A stretch of 64,000 bases of DNA, taken from NCBI RefSeq assembly GCF_900100695.1, contig NZ_FNCF01000001.1, positions 298,060-362,059 on the forward strand. The letters run 5' to 3'. The translations under genes and the position numbers were made by a program. Positions 18,327 to 27,654 of this stretch are shown piece by piece. This DNA is from Klenkia brasiliensis. Its GTDB lineage: Bacteria > Actinomycetota > Actinomycetes > Mycobacteriales > Geodermatophilaceae. The notes below the pieces were generated by a model, which did not search any database, was not told where the DNA came from, and worked only from the letters and a program-made list of their open reading frames with translations. Every line of letters starts with the position of its first letter. The stretch's first letter is position 1.

Positions 18327-18854
18327 TCAGGCCACCCGGTACTCGGCGTCGTCGTCGACCACGTCGTCGCCGTCGTCGTCGTCGCCGTCCTGGGGCTCGG
18401 CGACCGCGGCGTCCCCGGCGGAGAAGCTGCCGTCGCCGTCGGTGTCGGCGTGCAGGGTGGCGGTGATCCCGGTGTCGTCGTCACCGGCGGTGGCCGGCAC
18501 CGGGGTGCCCAGGTCGACCGGCACGCCCGTGGCGGGCCCGGCCGGGACGGCGGCCCACCCCAGCACCTGGCCCCCGTCGTCCTCGTCCAGGGTGATGACC
18601 ACGAACCCGTCCTCCAGAGCGGTGACCGAGGCGACCTGCACCGTCGTCCCGTCGCCGGACTGGTCCTCGAGCTCCACGTCGGCGGCGGCCGTCGTCCCCC
18701 CGCCGACCGCGGCCGGGGCGGACGACGACGCCCCGCCGGTGGTCGGCCCCGGGGTCGCCGCGGTCCCCGGGGCGTCGTCGTCGGAGCCGCAGGCGGGCAG
18801 GACGGCGAGGGCGGTGGCGGCGGGCAGGGCGAGGAGCAGGCGGCGAGCGGTCAT
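18327..18854 (-). CDS. Acidic lipoprotein (DUF7282-like)
   Basis: A 175-residue lipoprotein with a signal peptide of about 21 residues and lipobox LPAC. A low-complexity Thr/Ala/Gly linker (about 25-60) leads to a beta-rich domain (VQVASVTALEDGFVVITLDE...), and the C-terminus is an Asp run (DGDDDDGDDVVDDD) that may bind Ca2+. This resembles the DUF7282-type domain of secreted actinobacterial proteins. Function unknown. It is divergent from zwf; a 9-bp inverted repeat lies between them. Confidence 0.72.
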   Translation of the reverse strand: MTARRLLLALPAATALAVLPACGSDDDAPGTAATPGPTTGGASSSAPAAVGGGTTAAADVELEDQSGDGTTVQVASVTALEDGFVVITLDEDDGGQVLGWAAVPAGPATGVPVDLGTPVPATAGDDDTGITATLHADTDGDGSFSAGDAAVAEPQDGDDDDGDDVVDDDAEYRVA

Positions 18855-18895
18855 GGGAGCACCGTGCCCGCGGCGGGTGGCACCCGGAGGAGGCG

Positions 18896-18917
18896 GGGAT
18901 GAGAGCCGTCTCATCCC
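18896..18917. promoter_or_regulatory. 9-bp inverted repeat between lipoprotein and zwf genes
   Basis: GGGATGAGA (18896-18904), a 4-base spacer, and TCTCATCCC (18909-18917) form an exact inverted repeat in the divergent region, 42 bases from the lipoprotein start and 69 bases from the zwf start. It could be an operator or a small hairpin in a leader; it is not recognised as a known regulator's site. Confidence 0.4.
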
Positions 18918-18986
18918 GATTCACAGGCATGTCCGCAGGTCCACGGGGCATGCAGGCGCCGAGACCCGCGCGACGAGAGGACCACC

Positions 18987-20426
18987 GTGCCCGACAACGG
19001 GACCACCGACACCGACCTGCCCCCCACGATCTTCGTGCTCTACGGGGCCACCGGTGACCTCGCCCGGCGGATGGTGCTGCCGGCCTTCTACCAGCTCGCC
19101 CAGTACGGACTCCTGCCCAAGGAATGGCGGCTGGTGGGCAACGGCCGCGGCGACGTGTCGCACGAGGACTTCCAGGGCCGGGTGCACGACGCCCTCACCG
19201 AGTTCGGCCCCAAGCCCGAGGACGGGCCGTGGGACGACTTCGTGGGGAACCTGCGCTTCGCCGGCGGCGGGTTCGACGAGACCGACCCCGGCAGCCTGCT
19301 GGACGTGCTGGAGGAGACCAAGCAGGAGATGGGCGGGGACCCGCAGCACGTGCACTACCTCGCCGTCCCGCCCTCGGCGTTCGAGAAGCTGACCAAGGGC
19401 CTGCAGGAGCACGGCCTGACCGATGGCTCCCGGGTGGTCTACGAGAAGCCCTACGGCACCAGCCCCGACTCCTTCCGCGAGCTCGACGAGCTGGTGCTCT
19501 CGGTGCTCGACGAGGAGCAGGTCTTCCGGATCGACCACTTCCTGGGCAAGGAGGGCACCCAGGACCTGCACGTCCTGCGGTTCGCCAACGGCCTGTTCGA
19601 GCACGTCTGGGACCGCGAGCACGTGCAGCAGGTGCAGATCGACGTCCCCGAGACCCTGGACGTCGCCCAGCGCGCCGAGTTCTACGACGCCACCGGCGCC
19701 ACCCTGGACATGCTGGTCACGCACCTGTTCCAGGTCGCCGCCGAGGTCGCCATGGAGCCCCCGGTGGACCTGTCGCCGGAGTCGCTGCAGGAGGCCCGCG
19801 AGTCGGTGCTGGCCGCCTTCCGGCCGCTGGCCAAGGAGGACGTCGTCCTGGGCCAGTTCGAGGGCTACACCGACATCGAGGGCGTCCCGGAGGACTCCAC
19901 CACCGACACCTTCGTCGCCGCGCGGCTGTGGGTGGACACCGACCGCTGGCACGGCGTCCCGTTCCTGCTGCGCACCGGCAAGAAGCTGGCGGCGTCGGAG
20001 CAGAAGGTGTCGCTGGTGCTGCGCAAGCCCGACGGCCCGGTGACCCACGTGCCCGAGCACGGCAACGTGATCACGCTGTCGCTGTCCGGGGCCGGCGCGC
20101 TCGACCTGGACTTCGTGGCCAAGAAGCCCGGGCCCGTGCTGGAGCTCACCCAGACGCGCACCACGCTGGACCTGGCCGACATCGACGGCGGCACCCCGCT
20201 GCCGCCCTACGTGTCGCTCATCCACGACGTCGTCACCGGTGACCGCTCGCTGTTCACCACCAGCGCCGGGCTGGCCAAGGCCTGGGCGACCGTGGAACCG
20301 CTGCTCGACGACCGGCCCGAGGTGCAGCCCTACGCCGAGGGCTCGTGGGGTCCCTCCGCGGCGAACGAGCTGGCCGCGCCCTGCGGCTGGCTGCTGGGCC
20401 AGACCGAGGAGGGCGACGAGCAGTAG
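18987..20426 (+). CDS. zwf: Glucose-6-phosphate 1-dehydrogenase
   Basis: Oxidises glucose-6-phosphate to 6-phosphogluconolactone with NADP+ (or F420/NAD in some actinobacteria, though this is the classical NADP family). A 479-residue protein with the nucleotide-binding GATGDLARR (20-28), the substrate-binding and catalytic RIDHFLGKEG near residue 182, and the C-terminal (alpha+beta) domain of normal length. GTG at 18987 follows GAGAGG by 6 bases. It stands alone, not in the tkt-tal-zwf-opcA cluster typical of actinobacteria, so it may be a second zwf copy. Confidence 0.95.
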   Translation: MPDNGTTDTDLPPTIFVLYGATGDLARRMVLPAFYQLAQYGLLPKEWRLVGNGRGDVSHEDFQGRVHDALTEFGPKPEDGPWDDFVGNLRFAGGGFDETDPGSLLDVLEETKQEMGGDPQHVHYLAVPPSAFEKLTKGLQEHGLTDGSRVVYEKPYGTSPDSFRELDELVLSVLDEEQVFRIDHFLGKEGTQDLHVLRFANGLFEHVWDREHVQQVQIDVPETLDVAQRAEFYDATGATLDMLVTHLFQVAAEVAMEPPVDLSPESLQEARESVLAAFRPLAKEDVVLGQFEGYTDIEGVPEDSTTDTFVAARLWVDTDRWHGVPFLLRTGKKLAASEQKVSLVLRKPDGPVTHVPEHGNVITLSLSGAGALDLDFVAKKPGPVLELTQTRTTLDLADIDGGTPLPPYVSLIHDVVTGDRSLFTTSAGLAKAWATVEPLLDDRPEVQPYAEGSWGPSAANELAAPCGWLLGQTEEGDEQ

Positions 20427-20432
20427 CCCGTG

Positions 20433-20474
20433 ACGACGAAGGCCCCCTCCCGGACGGGAGGGGGCCTTCGTCGT
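20433..20474 (+). terminator. 19-bp perfect hairpin terminator after zwf
   Basis: Arms 20433-20451 and 20456-20474 are exactly complementary around a GGAC tetraloop, starting 6 bases after the zwf stop. It is symmetric, so it may serve both strands. Confidence 0.9.
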
Positions 20475-20623
20475 GCGTGGGGTCCGAGCCGGACGCTGGT
20501 CGCCTCGCGGCGAGTTGCGCATCCGGGGCTCCAGCCTCGAAAGAGCGGTATTCCCCGGCGGCAGTTATCCAGTGGAGCCCGGGGACACAGGTCGCCCGGC
20601 CCGGACACGTCCCACCGTACGCC
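20475..20623. other. Intergenic stretch with possible structured RNA
   Basis: This non-coding stretch lies between the 3' ends of two convergent genes. It is locally more AT-containing than its surroundings (AAAGAGCGGTATTCC, AGTTATCCAG). A roughly 10-bp pairing with one bulged base joins the CCGGGGCTCCA segment (near 20523-20533) and TGGAGCCCGG (near 20572-20581), enclosing the AT-richer core. No known RNA family is recognised and no open frame with a ribosome site is seen. Confidence 0.3.
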
Positions 20624-21394
20624 TCACCCGAAGCCGCGGTCGTCCTGCTTCAGCGCCGTGTCGACGGTCAGCGCGCTGGCCAGCACCAACGACGCGAGCG
20701 GGTCCTCCAGCCGCCGGTGCACCTGCACGGCGTAGTTGTCCGCGGTGGTGAACATCGTCCGCGCCAGGCCCTCCCAGGTCTTGGTGATCCGGGCGACCTC
20801 GGTGCCGGTGTGGTCGGTGATCGCGAAGTTCCACGCCCGCCAGTTCTCCGCCTGGATGGCCCCGGCCAGCTGTCCCCCGACGACCAGGTCGAAGCGGATC
20901 TTGCCGAACGCGTTGGCCTGCACGATCTCCCCGACCGGCTCGCCGGAGGCCCGCGACACCTGCACCCGCGACTTGACCAGCTTGGCCGGCCGGACGAGCA
21001 CCAGCACCACGCCGGTGGCGTCGCGGACCTCGAGCCGGTGGGTCAGGAACTGGTCGACCGAGGACACGAACCGCAGCGCCTTCCGCGCCGCCGACTGGCC
21101 GACCTCGACCACGGCACCGATCTGCTGGCCGTTGCCGTCGGAGACCGTGTACTCGTTGGTCAGCTCGATCAGCTTGGTCCGCTGCGACACCACCAGCACC
21201 GGCTGCTCGAGCAGGATCGACCGGCCCTGCTGGTACTGGGGCTGCTGGTACTGCGGCTGCTGGTACTGCGGCTGCTGCGGCGGCGGGCCCGGCTGCTGCA
21301 GGTGCTCGGTCCAGGCCTGGCCGTCCCACCAGCGGGTGGCCGGGCTGCCGGCGGGGTCGGGGTACCAGCCCGGGGGCGGCGGTGGAGCGGTCAT
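20624..21394 (-). CDS. LURP-one-related/scramblase-like protein with DUF2510 motif
   Basis: A 256-residue protein. The N-terminus has the DUF2510 signature PPPPPGWYPDPAGSP...RWWDGQAWTEH (residues 4-31), followed by a short tandem QYQQPQYQQP repeat (about 43-56). The rest is a LURP-one/phospholipid-scramblase-like beta-barrel (LLEQPVLVVSQRTKLIEL...YAVQVHRRLEDPLASLVLA). Such proteins are thought to associate with membranes; the molecular role is not known. The ATG at 21394 is divergent from the M20 peptidase gene. Confidence 0.82.
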   Translation of the reverse strand: MTAPPPPPGWYPDPAGSPATRWWDGQAWTEHLQQPGPPPQQPQYQQPQYQQPQYQQGRSILLEQPVLVVSQRTKLIELTNEYTVSDGNGQQIGAVVEVGQSAARKALRFVSSVDQFLTHRLEVRDATGVVLVLVRPAKLVKSRVQVSRASGEPVGEIVQANAFGKIRFDLVVGGQLAGAIQAENWRAWNFAITDHTGTEVARITKTWEGLARTMFTTADNYAVQVHRRLEDPLASLVLASALTVDTALKQDDRGFG

Positions 21395-21420
21395 GGCCGG
21401 TGAACCTAGTGCGCGACACT

Positions 21421-22692
21421 GTGCCCGTGGCCGACCTGACCGCTGCCGAGGCCCGCGTCCTGGACGCCGTCGACGAGGCCTGGGCGGTCGACCGGCTGCG
21501 CGAGCTGGTCGCCGTCCCGTCGGTGGGCGGCACCGCGGCGGAGTCCGAGGCCCAGCACCTGGTCGCGGGCTGGCTCGCCGACCTCGGTGCCGACACCGAC
21601 GTGTGGCCGATCGACCTGGTCGCCGCCGCCACCGCGCCCGACGCCCCCGGCCAGGAGGTCGTGCGCGAGGAGGCGTGGGGCGTCGTCGGCACCCTGGGCG
21701 GGGACGGCGAGCCCGGCCTGGTGCTCTGCGGGCACAGCGACGTGGTCCCGCCGGGCGACCCCGAGCTGTGGCCCGGCGACCCGTTCGCCCCCCGGCTGGA
21801 GGGCGACGTGCTGCACGGGCGCGGCACGTGCGACATGAAGGGCGGCCTGGTGGCCGCGCTGGCCGCCGCCCGCGCCGTCGCCGCGTCCGGGGTGGCGCTG
21901 GCCCGGCCGCTGGCGGTGCACAGCGTCGTCGGCGAGGAGGACGGCGGCCTGGGCGCCTGGGCCACCCTGCAGCGCGGCCACCGCGGCGCGGCCTGCGTCG
22001 TCCCCGAGCCCACCGCCGGGGCGGTCATGACCGCCAACGCGGGCGCGCTGACCTTCCGGCTCACCGTCACCGGCCTCGCCGCGCACGGGGCGATGCGCGA
22101 CCAGGGGGTCAGCGCGGTCGAGCTGTTCGGCGAGCTGCACTCCGCGCTGCGCCGCTTCGAGGCGACCCGGCAGACCGACGTCGAGCGGTTCGCCGGCACG
22201 GCCCTCCCCTACGGCCTGTCCATCGGCACCGTGCAGGCCGGCGACTGGTCCTCCTCGGTGCCCGACCGGCTGGTCGCCGAGGGCCGCTACGGCGTGCAGG
22301 TCGACGAGCCGGTGGAGACCGCCCGCGAGGTGCTCGAGGCCGCCGTCGCCGGGTTCTGCGCCGGCCACCCCTGGCTGGCCGACCACCCGGTGCGCGTGGA
22401 GTGGGTGGGCGGCAGCTTCGCCAGCGGCCGGCTGCCGCAGGGCTCGCCGCTGCTGCCCGCCGTCGCTCAGGCCGTCGTGGACACCGGCCGGACCCGACCC
22501 GTCGAGCGCTACGTCCCGGCCGGCACCGACCTGCGGCTCTACGCCGCCGCCGGGGTGCCCACGCTGCACTACGGCCCCGGCGACCTGGCGCTGGCGCACG
22601 GCCCCCGGGAGCAGGTGCCGCTGGCCGACGTCGTGCACGTGGCCCGGGTGCTCGCGCTGACCGCCCTGCGGCAGTGCACGGTGGAGGCATGA
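21421..22692 (+). CDS. M20 family metallopeptidase (ArgE/DapE-like)
   Basis: A 423-residue zinc amidohydrolase. Metal-site motifs are visible: LVLCGHSDVVPPGD (first His and catalytic Asp), the HGRGTCDMKGG bridging aspartate, GEEDGG (catalytic and metal glutamates), and a late HYGPGDLALAHGPREQVPL histidine. A dimerisation domain lies between. It could deacylate an N-acyl amino acid or a dipeptide; ArgE/DapE activity cannot be separated from related functions by sequence alone. GTG at 21421 follows TAGTGC by 8 bases; GTG 21427 is an alternative. Its stop overlaps the next gene (ATGA). Confidence 0.87.
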   Translation: MPVADLTAAEARVLDAVDEAWAVDRLRELVAVPSVGGTAAESEAQHLVAGWLADLGADTDVWPIDLVAAATAPDAPGQEVVREEAWGVVGTLGGDGEPGLVLCGHSDVVPPGDPELWPGDPFAPRLEGDVLHGRGTCDMKGGLVAALAAARAVAASGVALARPLAVHSVVGEEDGGLGAWATLQRGHRGAACVVPEPTAGAVMTANAGALTFRLTVTGLAAHGAMRDQGVSAVELFGELHSALRRFEATRQTDVERFAGTALPYGLSIGTVQAGDWSSSVPDRLVAEGRYGVQVDEPVETAREVLEAAVAGFCAGHPWLADHPVRVEWVGGSFASGRLPQGSPLLPAVAQAVVDTGRTRPVERYVPAGTDLRLYAAAGVPTLHYGPGDLALAHGPREQVPLADVVHVARVLALTALRQCTVEA

Positions 22693-23312
22693 CCGTCCGG
22701 TTCGAGGACTTCGCCGCGCTCACCGAGGACTCCCCCACCGCCCGCACCGAGTGGGCCGCCGTCGTCGACGCCTGGGGCGAGGAGCACCGCCGCTACCACG
22801 ACCTGGCGCACCTGGCCGCCGTCCTCGGGGTGGCCGGGCAGCTCGCCGGGCACGCCACCGACCCCGTCGCCGTCGCGCTGGCCGCCTGGTACCACGACGT
22901 CGTCTACGACCCCACCGCCGGCGACAACGAGGAGGTCAGCGCGCAGCGGGCGCAGGCCGGCCTGCGCGGGATGGTGCCCGACGACCGGCTGGCCCAGGTG
23001 GTCCGGCTGGTGCGGCTGACCGCCGGCCACGACCCGGCCGGGGACGACGCCGACGGCGCGGTGCTGTGCGACGCCGACCTCGCCGTGCTCGCCTCCCCCG
23101 CGCAGGCCTACGCGGCCTACGCCTCCGCCGTCCGGGAGGAGTACGGGCACCTGGACGACGCCACCTTCACGGCGGGGCGGATCGGCGTCCTGGAGTCGCT
23201 CTTGGCGCTGCCCGCGCTGTTCCGGACGCCCACGGCGCAGTCCTGGGAGGCCCCGGCGCGGGCCAACCTCACCGCGGAGCTGCAGCTGCTCCGCGCCCGT
23301 GCGGCTTCCTGA
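22689..23312 (+). CDS. HD-superfamily metal-dependent hydrolase
   Basis: A 207-residue protein with an HD-type metal site: RRYHDLAHLAAVL (about 37-49), AAWYHDVVYDP (the HD pair), AGHD and CDADLAVL. It matches the family of predicted metal-dependent HD phosphohydrolases of unknown substrate. The ATG overlaps the M20 peptidase stop by 4 bases (22689-22692), so the two are co-translated. The 3' end overlaps the convergent DUF4031 gene by 44 bases. Confidence 0.85.
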   Translation: MTVRFEDFAALTEDSPTARTEWAAVVDAWGEEHRRYHDLAHLAAVLGVAGQLAGHATDPVAVALAAWYHDVVYDPTAGDNEEVSAQRAQAGLRGMVPDDRLAQVVRLVRLTAGHDPAGDDADGAVLCDADLAVLASPAQAYAAYASAVREEYGHLDDATFTAGRIGVLESLLALPALFRTPTAQSWEAPARANLTAELQLLRARAAS

Positions 23313-23553
23313 GCCCCGCTCCCCGCAGCCGCGCCAGCAGCTCCCGGCAGCCGACCGACTCCGCACCCGCGGCCACGGCGACGGCGTGCAGCTCCTCGGG
23401 GACGTCGTAGTGGTCGCCCTGGAACGCCCGCCGCGGGATGCCCAGCTCGGCGGCGACGAAAGCGTGCAGCTCGTCGTAGGACACGTCGCTGACCAGGTGC
23501 GACCACAGCCGCCCCCGCCAGGGCCAGACGGGGGTGTCGATCAGCACGGCCAC
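23269..23553 (-). CDS. DUF4031 domain protein
   Basis: A 94-residue protein beginning MAVLIDTPVWPWRGRLWSHLVSD with the LHAFVAAELGIPRRAFQGDHYDVPEE core typical of DUF4031, a small conserved family of unknown function. Two possible GTG starts (23553, 23547). It is convergent with and overlaps the HD hydrolase gene, and is divergent from the oxidoreductase gene at 23586, with only 32 bases between starts. Confidence 0.8.
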   Translation of the reverse strand: MAVLIDTPVWPWRGRLWSHLVSDVSYDELHAFVAAELGIPRRAFQGDHYDVPEELHAVAVAAGAESVGCRELLARLRGAGLRKPHGRGAAAAPR

Positions 23554-23585
23554 GGTCGACAGTGTCCCCCGCTACCGTCGCGGGC

Positions 23586-24581
23586 GTGACCACAACGACC
23601 CGCTGGGGCATCGTCGGACCGGGCCGCATCGCGGAGAACGTGGTGCGCGACTTCGTGCACGTGCCCGGCGCCGAGGTCACCGCCGTCGGCTCGCGGTCCC
23701 TGGACCGGGCGCAGGACTTCGCCGCCCGGCACGGCATCGGCACCGCGCACGGCTCCTACGCCGACCTGGTCGCCGACCCCGACGTCGACGTGCTCTACCT
23801 GGCCACCCCGCACCCGCAGCACCACGCCGTGGCGCTGGACGCGATCGCGGCGGGCAAGCACCTGCTGGTCGAGAAGTCCTTCACCGCCACCGTCGCCGGC
23901 GCGGAGGAGGTCGTGGACGCCGCCCGCGCCGCCGGGGTGTTCGTGATGGAGGCGATGTGGACCCGCTTCCAGCCCGCCGTCGTCCGGCTGCGCGAGCTGG
24001 TCGCCGACGGCGCCGTCGGCGAGGTGCGCAGCGTGCAGGCCGACCTCGGCGTGGCCCGGGAGTTCGACCCGCAGGACCGGCTGTTCGCCCACGAGCTCGG
24101 CGGCGGTGCGCTGCTGGACCTCGGGGTCTACGTGGTGTCCTTCGCGCAGATGCTGCTCGGCGACCCGGACACCGTGACCGCGACCGGCTCGACGTTCCCG
24201 ACCGGCGTGGACGCCGAGGCCGCGCTGCTCCTCGGGTACGCCGACGGCCGGGCCGCGGCGCTGCTGACCTCGCTGCGCAACGCGCTGCCCGGCCAGGCGC
24301 GGGTGTACGGGACGCGGGGCTGGGTCGACGTCCTGCCCCGGTTCCACCACCCGGCCACGATCGTGCTGCACCGCGCCGGCGCCGAGCCCGAGACCATCAC
24401 GCTGCCGCCGGACGGCACCGGGTACAGCCACGAGCTGGCCGAGGTGCACGAGGGCGTGCTGGCCGGCCGCACGGAGTCCGCGGTGATGCCGCTGGCCGAC
24501 ACCCTCGCGGTCATGCGGGTGCTGGAGGAGGCCGCCGGCCAGCTCGGCGTCACCTTCGCCGAGGCCCCGCGCACCCCGTAG
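23586..24581 (+). CDS. Gfo/Idh/MocA family oxidoreductase
   Basis: A 331-residue NAD(P)-dependent dehydrogenase. The N-terminal Rossmann fold has WGIVGPGRIAENVV (about 7-20), then the ATPHPQHHAVALDAIAAGKHLLVEKSF cofactor loop with the conserved EK pair. The C-terminal domain carries the GGGALLDLGVYVVSFAQMLLG active-site region. It resembles trans-1,2-dihydrobenzene-1,2-diol dehydrogenase and scyllo-inositol dehydrogenase relatives; the sugar or polyol substrate is unknown. GTG at 23586 lies exactly 7 bases after TACCGT (23573-23578), implying a leaderless message. Confidence 0.9.
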   Translation: MTTTTRWGIVGPGRIAENVVRDFVHVPGAEVTAVGSRSLDRAQDFAARHGIGTAHGSYADLVADPDVDVLYLATPHPQHHAVALDAIAAGKHLLVEKSFTATVAGAEEVVDAARAAGVFVMEAMWTRFQPAVVRLRELVADGAVGEVRSVQADLGVAREFDPQDRLFAHELGGGALLDLGVYVVSFAQMLLGDPDTVTATGSTFPTGVDAEAALLLGYADGRAAALLTSLRNALPGQARVYGTRGWVDVLPRFHHPATIVLHRAGAEPETITLPPDGTGYSHELAEVHEGVLAGRTESAVMPLADTLAVMRVLEEAAGQLGVTFAEAPRTP

Positions 24582-24641
24582 GCAGGGGAAGCCCCGCACC
24601 CGCCGACGGACGCCGGAGCCGGGTGCAGGGCTTCCCCTGCC
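24581..24641. terminator. Bidirectional terminator, 21-bp arms with one mismatch
   Basis: Arms 24581-24601 and 24621-24641 pair at 20 of 21 positions around a 19-base loop, between the stops of the oxidoreductase (+) and the siderophore-binding lipoprotein (-). It can serve both genes. Confidence 0.85.
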
Positions 24642-24653
24642 GGGTGGCGCGGG

Positions 24654-25661
24654 TCAGGACTGCGGCTGCTCCACCGTGGTGGCCGGGTCGCCGTCGGCCG
24701 CGGCGGCCAGCGGGTCGACCAGCTGGTCGAGCAGGTAGGGCAGCGACAGCGGGCTGCCGAAGCCGAGCGCGGCGGACACCGCGCTGGAGTACTGGCCCAG
24801 CAGCACGGTGCGGTCCTCGGTGACCACGGCGAGCTGGGAGACCACGGTGTCGGCGTCCAGGGCCGCCTGGTCGTAGCCGTTCTCCACCAGCACGTCGGCG
24901 TCGAGCAGGTCCAGCCGCTCGGCCGAGAGCTCGGTGGAGGTCTCGGGGACGGCGAAGCCCAGGTCGGAGAAGAACTGGGTGCGCAGGTCGTCCTGGCCGA
25001 GCAGGTAGTGGCCCGAACCGCCCAGGCCGGTCAGGTCCACCGCGACCGAGGCACCGGCGAAGTCCGGGTTCGCCTCGACGGCGTCGGCGAAGCGGCCCTC
25101 GACGTCGTCGACGAGCTGCTGGGCCTCGTCCTCGACGCCCAGCGCGCGGCCGGTGAGGAGGGTCTGCTCCTGCCAGGGGGTGGCGCCGTCGGCGTACTCG
25201 TCGGTCTGCGCCAGGGTGGGCGCGATGGCCGACAGCTGGTCGTAGGTGGCCTGGTCGATGAAGGAGTAGACGCCGACGATGAGGTCGGGCTGCAGGGCCG
25301 CGATCTCCTCGAGGTTCAGCTCGTCGCTGCCCACGGTCGGGATGGCCTCGTCGGGCAGCTGGTCGGCGGCCCAGGGGCGCTGCGTGGCGTCGTAGTCACC
25401 GAGCAGCTCGCGCTCGCCGACCAGGGTGCCGCCCAGGGCCAGCACGAAGTCGGCGTCGTTGAAGCCGACGGTGACGACCCGCTCCGGCCGCTCGGGGATC
25501 TCGGTGGTGCCGAAGGCGTTCTCGATGCTCACGGGGAAGGCACCCGACGAGTCCGACGACGACGCGGAGGAGGAGCCGGTGGCGTCCCCGTCGGACCCGC
25601 CGCAGGCGGCCAGGGTCAGGGCGAGGGCGGTGGTGGCCAGGGCGGCCAGGGGGCGGCGCAT
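24654..25661 (-). CDS. Iron-siderophore ABC transporter substrate-binding lipoprotein (FecB/FepB-like)
   Basis: A 335-residue lipoprotein (lipobox LAAC at about residues 17-20, then a Ser/Asp-rich linker). The TroA/FecB fold is shown by IENAFGTTEIPERPERVVTVGFNDADFVLALG, GSDELNLEEIAALQPDLIVG and the two-lobed layout of class III binding proteins. It would deliver ferric siderophore to an ABC importer, but no permease or ATPase gene is next to it, so the partner is elsewhere. An iron-box-like site overlaps the promoter, so iron repression by a DtxR/IdeR protein is expected. Confidence 0.92.
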   Translation of the reverse strand: MRRPLAALATTALALTLAACGGSDGDATGSSSASSSDSSGAFPVSIENAFGTTEIPERPERVVTVGFNDADFVLALGGTLVGERELLGDYDATQRPWAADQLPDEAIPTVGSDELNLEEIAALQPDLIVGVYSFIDQATYDQLSAIAPTLAQTDEYADGATPWQEQTLLTGRALGVEDEAQQLVDDVEGRFADAVEANPDFAGASVAVDLTGLGGSGHYLLGQDDLRTQFFSDLGFAVPETSTELSAERLDLLDADVLVENGYDQAALDADTVVSQLAVVTEDRTVLLGQYSSAVSAALGFGSPLSLPYLLDQLVDPLAAAADGDPATTVEQPQS

Positions 25662-25696
25662 GCAGGGGCTCCTGTACTGGGACGGTCGGGTTCCAG

Positions 25697-25715
25697 TGAG
25701 GTTAGCCTTGCCTGT
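25697..25715 (-). promoter_or_regulatory. DtxR/IdeR iron box over the promoter of the FecB gene
   Basis: The 19 bases read, on the gene's strand, as ACAGGCAAGGCTAACCTCA and match 14 of 19 positions of the DtxR/IdeR palindrome consensus. A TAACCT -10-like hexamer (complement of 25699-25704) lies inside, so an iron-loaded repressor would block transcription. Confidence 0.75.
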
Positions 25716-25743
25716 GCATGGGCTGATCACCCGGGTACGCGGA

Positions 25744-25775
25744 CGGGGCCGCCCTCCGAGAGGAGGACGGCCCCG
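25744..25775 (-). terminator. groEL terminator hairpin
   Basis: Arms 25744-25757 and 25762-25775 form a 14-bp stem around GAGA. The single non-Watson-Crick position becomes G-U only when read on the minus strand, indicating that it terminates groEL. Confidence 0.85.
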
Positions 25776-25809
25776 CCGTGGTGCGTGGTGGTGCTGGGAG
25801 GTGCTGGAC

Positions 25810-27594
<1,785 letters not shown>

Positions 27595-27616
27595 TCACCC
27601 CCGGCGAGTGCAAGGA

Positions 27617-27632
27617 CGGGGGGTTCCCCCCG
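27617..27632 (-). terminator. Short GC hairpin after wecB
   Basis: CGGGGGG and CCCCCCG pair around two bases, 22 bases beyond the wecB stop on the minus strand. The tiny loop means that a 5-6 bp stem is more realistic; it is a weak terminator candidate separating the exosortase operon from groEL. Confidence 0.4.
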
Positions 27633-27654
27633 GCGGACGGGCAGCGCGGTGACG

